50,923 bases of DNA from Clostridia bacterium. Its GTDB lineage: Bacteria > Bacillota > Clostridia > Oscillospirales > Acutalibacteraceae. The DNA lies in NCBI GenBank assembly GCA_017437005.1, contig JAFSBZ010000025.1, positions 1-50,923 of the forward strand, written 5' to 3'. The notes beneath the pieces are model-generated. The model made no database searches. It was not told where the DNA came from and worked only from the letters and a program-made list of their open reading frames with translations. Made by a program: the position numbers and the translations under genes. Positions 48,574 to 50,923 of this stretch are shown here, one piece after another (position 1 is the first letter of the stretch; each line of letters starts with the position of its first letter).

Positions 48574-49560
48574 TTATTTAGTAGTAACGTCAATTCCTTT
48601 TTCTTTAAAGTACTTAGCAGCGCCTGCGTGGAAGGGAACGGTAAGGCCATCGGTTGCATTTTCAAGGGTAAGCTCTGCGCCCTTTGCGTGTTCTTTTGAA
48701 ATAGCATCGATGTTGTTAAAGATAGCTGCAGTAAGGTTATAAACATCGTCTTCGCTTGCATCAGCGCTTACAATCAATGTAGCCTTAACTGTAACGGTAA
48801 GGATTTCTTCGGTCTGATTTGCGTAGGTATCTGCAGGAATTTTGTATACAGAATAGAAGGTGTTGTCCTTCATAAGCTTTTCTGCTACGTCACCGTCAAT
48901 AGGAACGATACGTGTGTTAGCATTTGTCATACAAAGCTCGGTAATAGCAGGTGTTGGAGCGCCGGCTACAATAAATGCTGCATCAATTTTACCGTCTTTA
49001 AGAGCGTCAGCACTTTCGTCAAAGTTTTGATACTGAGGCTTAATGTCCTTTTCGGTAAGGCCTGCGGCGGTAAGGGTGTCCATTGCGTTAAAGTATACGC
49101 CTGAACCGGGAGCACCTATAGAAACCTTTTTGTCTTTAAGGTCAGCAACCGATTTGATGTCGGGATTGGTTGTGATAAGCTGAACAGCTTCGGCATAAAG
49201 ACCTGCAACTGTACGGAAGGTATCAATTTTGCCGTCTTCTTCAAAAGTACGTGTGCCGTTCCAAGCATAGTCCATAACGTCGGACTGAACAGTACCTAAC
49301 TGATAGTCGCCTGAATCAATGCTTTGAATGTTGTCTTTAGAGCCACCGGTCGATACCGGCTTAACGGTAATGTTGGTATTGTTTTGAACATACTGACCAA
49401 GAACACCGCCGTAAGCGTAATATGTACCTGTTGGGCTACCTGTACCCATTGTCATAGATGTTTTTTGGGCTGCAGGGGTTGATGAAGTGTCGGTATTGCC
49501 ACAAGCTACAAGTGAAAAAGCAAGTGCTAAAACCAATAAGATTGAAAGAATTTTTTTCAT
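48574..49560 (-). CDS. TAXI family TRAP solute-binding lipoprotein
   Basis: Extracytoplasmic binding protein of a TRAP-TAXI transporter, tethered to the membrane. 328 aa; the signal peptide ends in LVAC (C20), followed by a Ser/Thr linker. Family features are MGTGSPTGTYYAYGGVLGQYV, VQSDVMDYAWNG, KKVSIGAPGSGVYFNA and DGKIDAAFIVAGAPTPAITEL. AGGAGGA precedes the ATG, stronger than the permease site, as expected for an abundant binding protein. The substrate could be a carboxylate or amino acid; not decidable. Confidence 0.92.
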   Translation of the reverse strand: MKKILSILLVLALAFSLVACGNTDTSSTPAAQKTSMTMGTGSPTGTYYAYGGVLGQYVQNNTNITVKPVSTGGSKDNIQSIDSGDYQLGTVQSDVMDYAWNGTRTFEEDGKIDTFRTVAGLYAEAVQLITTNPDIKSVADLKDKKVSIGAPGSGVYFNAMDTLTAAGLTEKDIKPQYQNFDESADALKDGKIDAAFIVAGAPTPAITELCMTNANTRIVPIDGDVAEKLMKDNTFYSVYKIPADTYANQTEEILTVTVKATLIVSADASEDDVYNLTAAIFNNIDAISKEHAKGAELTLENATDGLTVPFHAGAAKYFKEKGIDVTTK

Positions 49561-49593
49561 TTTTATTTCCTCCTAAAAACAAATATTTGTACT

Positions 49594-49622
49594 ATTATAC
49601 ATTAAATCGTTAAAGTTTGCAA
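49594..49622 (-). promoter_or_regulatory. Promoter of the TRAP-TAXI operon
   Basis: On the minus strand: -35 TTGCAA (49617-49622), 17-nt spacer, consensus -10 TATAAT (49594-49599). Confidence 0.7.
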
Positions 49623-49735
49623 CAAAAATTTATAAATTAGCTCAAATATAAATTATTGAGTTGTTTCTATAATAGTTTTTCGTGGGAAATGGATAGGGTG
49701 GTTTTTGACCCATGTGTTCGAACTCTTACGTATTT

Positions 49736-49938
49736 AGTGATATTGTGCTATGGCACAGTGATATTTTCACTTTGTGAAAGTGATATTGAAACCTTACGGT
49801 TTCAGTGATATTATATTCGCCATAAAACTGGGCGAAGCCCAATATCACTCGGCTTTAGACGAATATCACTGCGTAGCAATATAACTCGCCGTGAGGCGAA
49901 TATAACTGAAAACGACAGGTTTCGACAGAAACTTGTCG
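49736..49938. repeat. Modular palindromic element, copy 2
   Basis: Four exact AGTGATATT units (49736, 49757, 49779, 49804) separated by mini-hairpins GTGC-TATG-GCAC, TTCAC-TTT-GTGAA and GAAACC-TTAC-GGTTTC. The centre has ATATTCGCC and a GGGC-GAA-GCCC hairpin. Then AATATCACT (49841, 49862) and AATATAACT (49878, 49899) follow with CGCC-GTGA-GGCG and other spacers. A hairpin CGACAGGTTTC/GAAACTTGTCG (49913-49938) ends it. The same plan as copy 1 with mostly different hairpin sequences. The 19-bp ends of copy 1 are absent. The rest of the 460-nt gap holds nothing else recognisable. Confidence 0.8.
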
Positions 49939-50020
49939 CTTTCTTTGTGTAATAACACACTCGTTAATACAATGAACTACCGAAAGTAGCAATTGTGCAT
50001 TGTCCTGACGACTTGTTTAT

Positions 50021-50437
50021 TTAATGGCCACTATGACCGCCGCAGTTGTGCGTATAGCAACCGTGATCTCCACAATTATGCCCCCCATCACTGTGCTCGT
50101 TGTCATGGTGATCGCACTTGACGTTGGGGTTATAGCCGAGATTGTGCGCAAGAAACGCCTCGACTGCTGCATCGCAAGAACCGCTGACACCGCCGTAGAG
50201 CTTGATGCCCGCCTCCGCAAGAGCCATCTGTGCGCCACCGCCGATACCACCGCAGATAAGAACGTCTGCTCCGAGTGTTTTTAACAGACCTGCTAAAGCA
50301 CCGTGACCCTGTCCGTTGGTATCGATTACTTTATAGGATATGATTGTATTGTCCTCAATTTCATAGACCTTGAACTGCTCCGTGTGACCGAAATGTTGAA
50401 AGATCTGTCCGTTCTCGTAAGAAACTGCTATTCTCAT
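50021..50437 (-). CDS. NifB/NifX-family iron-molybdenum cluster-binding-like protein
   Basis: A 138-aa protein. The N-terminal about 100 residues form the dinitrogenase FeMo-cofactor-biosynthesis domain (MRIAVSYENGQIFQHFGHTEQFKVYEI, GADVLICGGIGGGAQMALAEAGIKLYGG). The C-terminal tail is a dense His/Cys/Asp stretch (about 112-138) that should bind metal. ATG 50437 is preferred (AAGGAG 9 nt upstream). No nif genes are present, so a general Fe-S or metal-cluster carrier role is likelier than nitrogen fixation. It follows the partial gene at the window edge. Confidence 0.85.
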   Translation of the reverse strand: MRIAVSYENGQIFQHFGHTEQFKVYEIEDNTIISYKVIDTNGQGHGALAGLLKTLGADVLICGGIGGGAQMALAEAGIKLYGGVSGSCDAAVEAFLAHNLGYNPNVKCDHHDNEHSDGGHNCGDHGCYTHNCGGHSGH

Positions 50438-50460
50438 GCTTTTATACTCCTTATCATAAA

Positions 50461-50923
50461 TTACATTTCCCAGCTTCCGAGCCAATTGGAAAATTCCATA
50501 TAAATCTGCTGCATTTCAGCAGTAAGCTCTTCCCCTTTGTTCAGCGTAAATACCAAATCCTCTTTGCCAAACTTTTCAACGTATTTGTATTCGGAAGTGT
50601 AGTTTTTGTTTTCAAGCTCACCGAGAGCCTTTTTTGCAAGAGCTTCCGCTTTACGTACATTGGCAACAAGATCCGCAAATGCAGTTTTATCCACTGCTTC
50701 AATTTCGGCTACGATAGAATCAAAGTATCCCTCCTTATAGCCGTAATTGTACTGCGCGCCGTCTTTATAGATAAAGTTTTCTGCATCGCTTGCATACAGA
50801 AAATATCCCGGTTGAGTTACACCGTTTTCGTCTGTATAGCTATTGACGAAATAAGTATTCCAAGCACACAGGAAGTTGACGTAATCATACATTTTGTAGA
50901 TATCATTCACTACGTCGGTATTG
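50461..50923 (-). CDS. Unknown protein, 5' end cut by window
   Basis: At least 154 residues of an open frame that stays open to the window edge (codons before the internal GTG 50910 read N-T-D-V), so the true start lies outside. The visible part is rich in Tyr, Asn and acidic residues (YFVNSYTDENGVTQPGYFLY, YKDGAQYNYGYKEGYFD) and ends in a helical region. No family recognised; the composition resembles a secreted or substrate-binding-type domain. It ends 23 nt before the NifX-like gene. Confidence 0.6.
   Translation of the reverse strand, partial: NTDVVNDIYKMYDYVNFLCAWNTYFVNSYTDENGVTQPGYFLYASDAENFIYKDGAQYNYGYKEGYFDSIVAEIEAVDKTAFADLVANVRKAEALAKKALGELENKNYTSEYKYVEKFGKEDLVFTLNKGEELTAEMQQIYMEFSNWLGSWEM

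Overview
The window looks like a chromosome segment of a low-GC, spore-forming, anaerobic Firmicute of the Clostridia (probably Oscillospirales-like; this is inference from gene content). The support is spoIID and a SpoIVFB-type protease, glycyl-radical pyruvate formate-lyase, PerR/reverse rubrerythrin/ferritin oxygen defence, Rex, a [4Fe-4S] serine dehydratase, strong AGGAGG-type ribosome binding sites and frequent TTG/GTG starts. Genes are short-spaced and switch strand often, with bidirectional hairpin terminators at most convergent junctions.

Layout. 1-600: a tRNA-Pro gene and two broken tRNA-Pro 5' fragments. 0.6-9.2 kb: cell-wall amidase, ABC-F ATPase, a ygiQ-mnmA-LUD operon, and a small membrane protein translationally coupled to an M50 (SpoIVFB-like) protease. 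9.3-11.6 kb: tRNA-Arg, an amino-acid:sodium symporter and rex. 11.65-19.5 kb: an oxidative-stress block (perR, reverse rubrerythrin, ferritin) split by a mobile element of about 6.2 kb. 19.5-26.1 kb: two envelope proteins, tRNA-Leu, rlmH-walJ-murA and spoIID. 26.1-33 kb: translation genes, with rplJL and its L10 leader on the plus strand and rpmG-secE-nusG-rplKA on the minus strand, separated by ywaF and an ACT/UPF0210 pair. 33-39 kb: L-serine dehydratase, two tandem SGNH hydrolases, rsmE and an RsmF-like RNA methylase. 39-41.3 kb: a structured RNA gene, a 41-residue ORF, and a TetR regulator with two membrane proteins. 41.3-46.1 kb: pflBA behind a ZTP-type riboswitch and a DUF4080 radical SAM protein. 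46.1-49.9 kb: a TRAP-TAXI transporter flanked by two copies of an unusual modular repeat. 50.0-50.9 kb: a NifX-like protein and a gene cut by the window edge.

The most interesting region is the mobile element at about 12.65-18.85 kb. It carries a tyrosine integrase, a MobV relaxase, an HUH replication initiator, a SLOG protein, a zinc-ribbon/glycine-zipper/SHOCT protein and a structured RNA with its own promoter and terminator. It is inserted in the 3' coding end of the rubrerythrin gene. The two att copies differ almost only at synonymous codon positions, so the element brings its own version of the last codons and keeps the host protein intact. The displaced original 3' end, with the original terminator, sits on the far side next to ferritin.

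A second structured RNA with the same architecture (consensus promoter, RNA starting at the closing stem, long interrupted hairpin, terminator) lies at about 39.08-39.27 kb. Both resemble 6S RNA in shape, but I could not verify the family. Other points worth attention are a SecE with a four-helix N-terminal extension, and two copies of an element built from 9-bp repeats (AGTGATATT / AATATCACT) separated by unrelated mini-hairpins.
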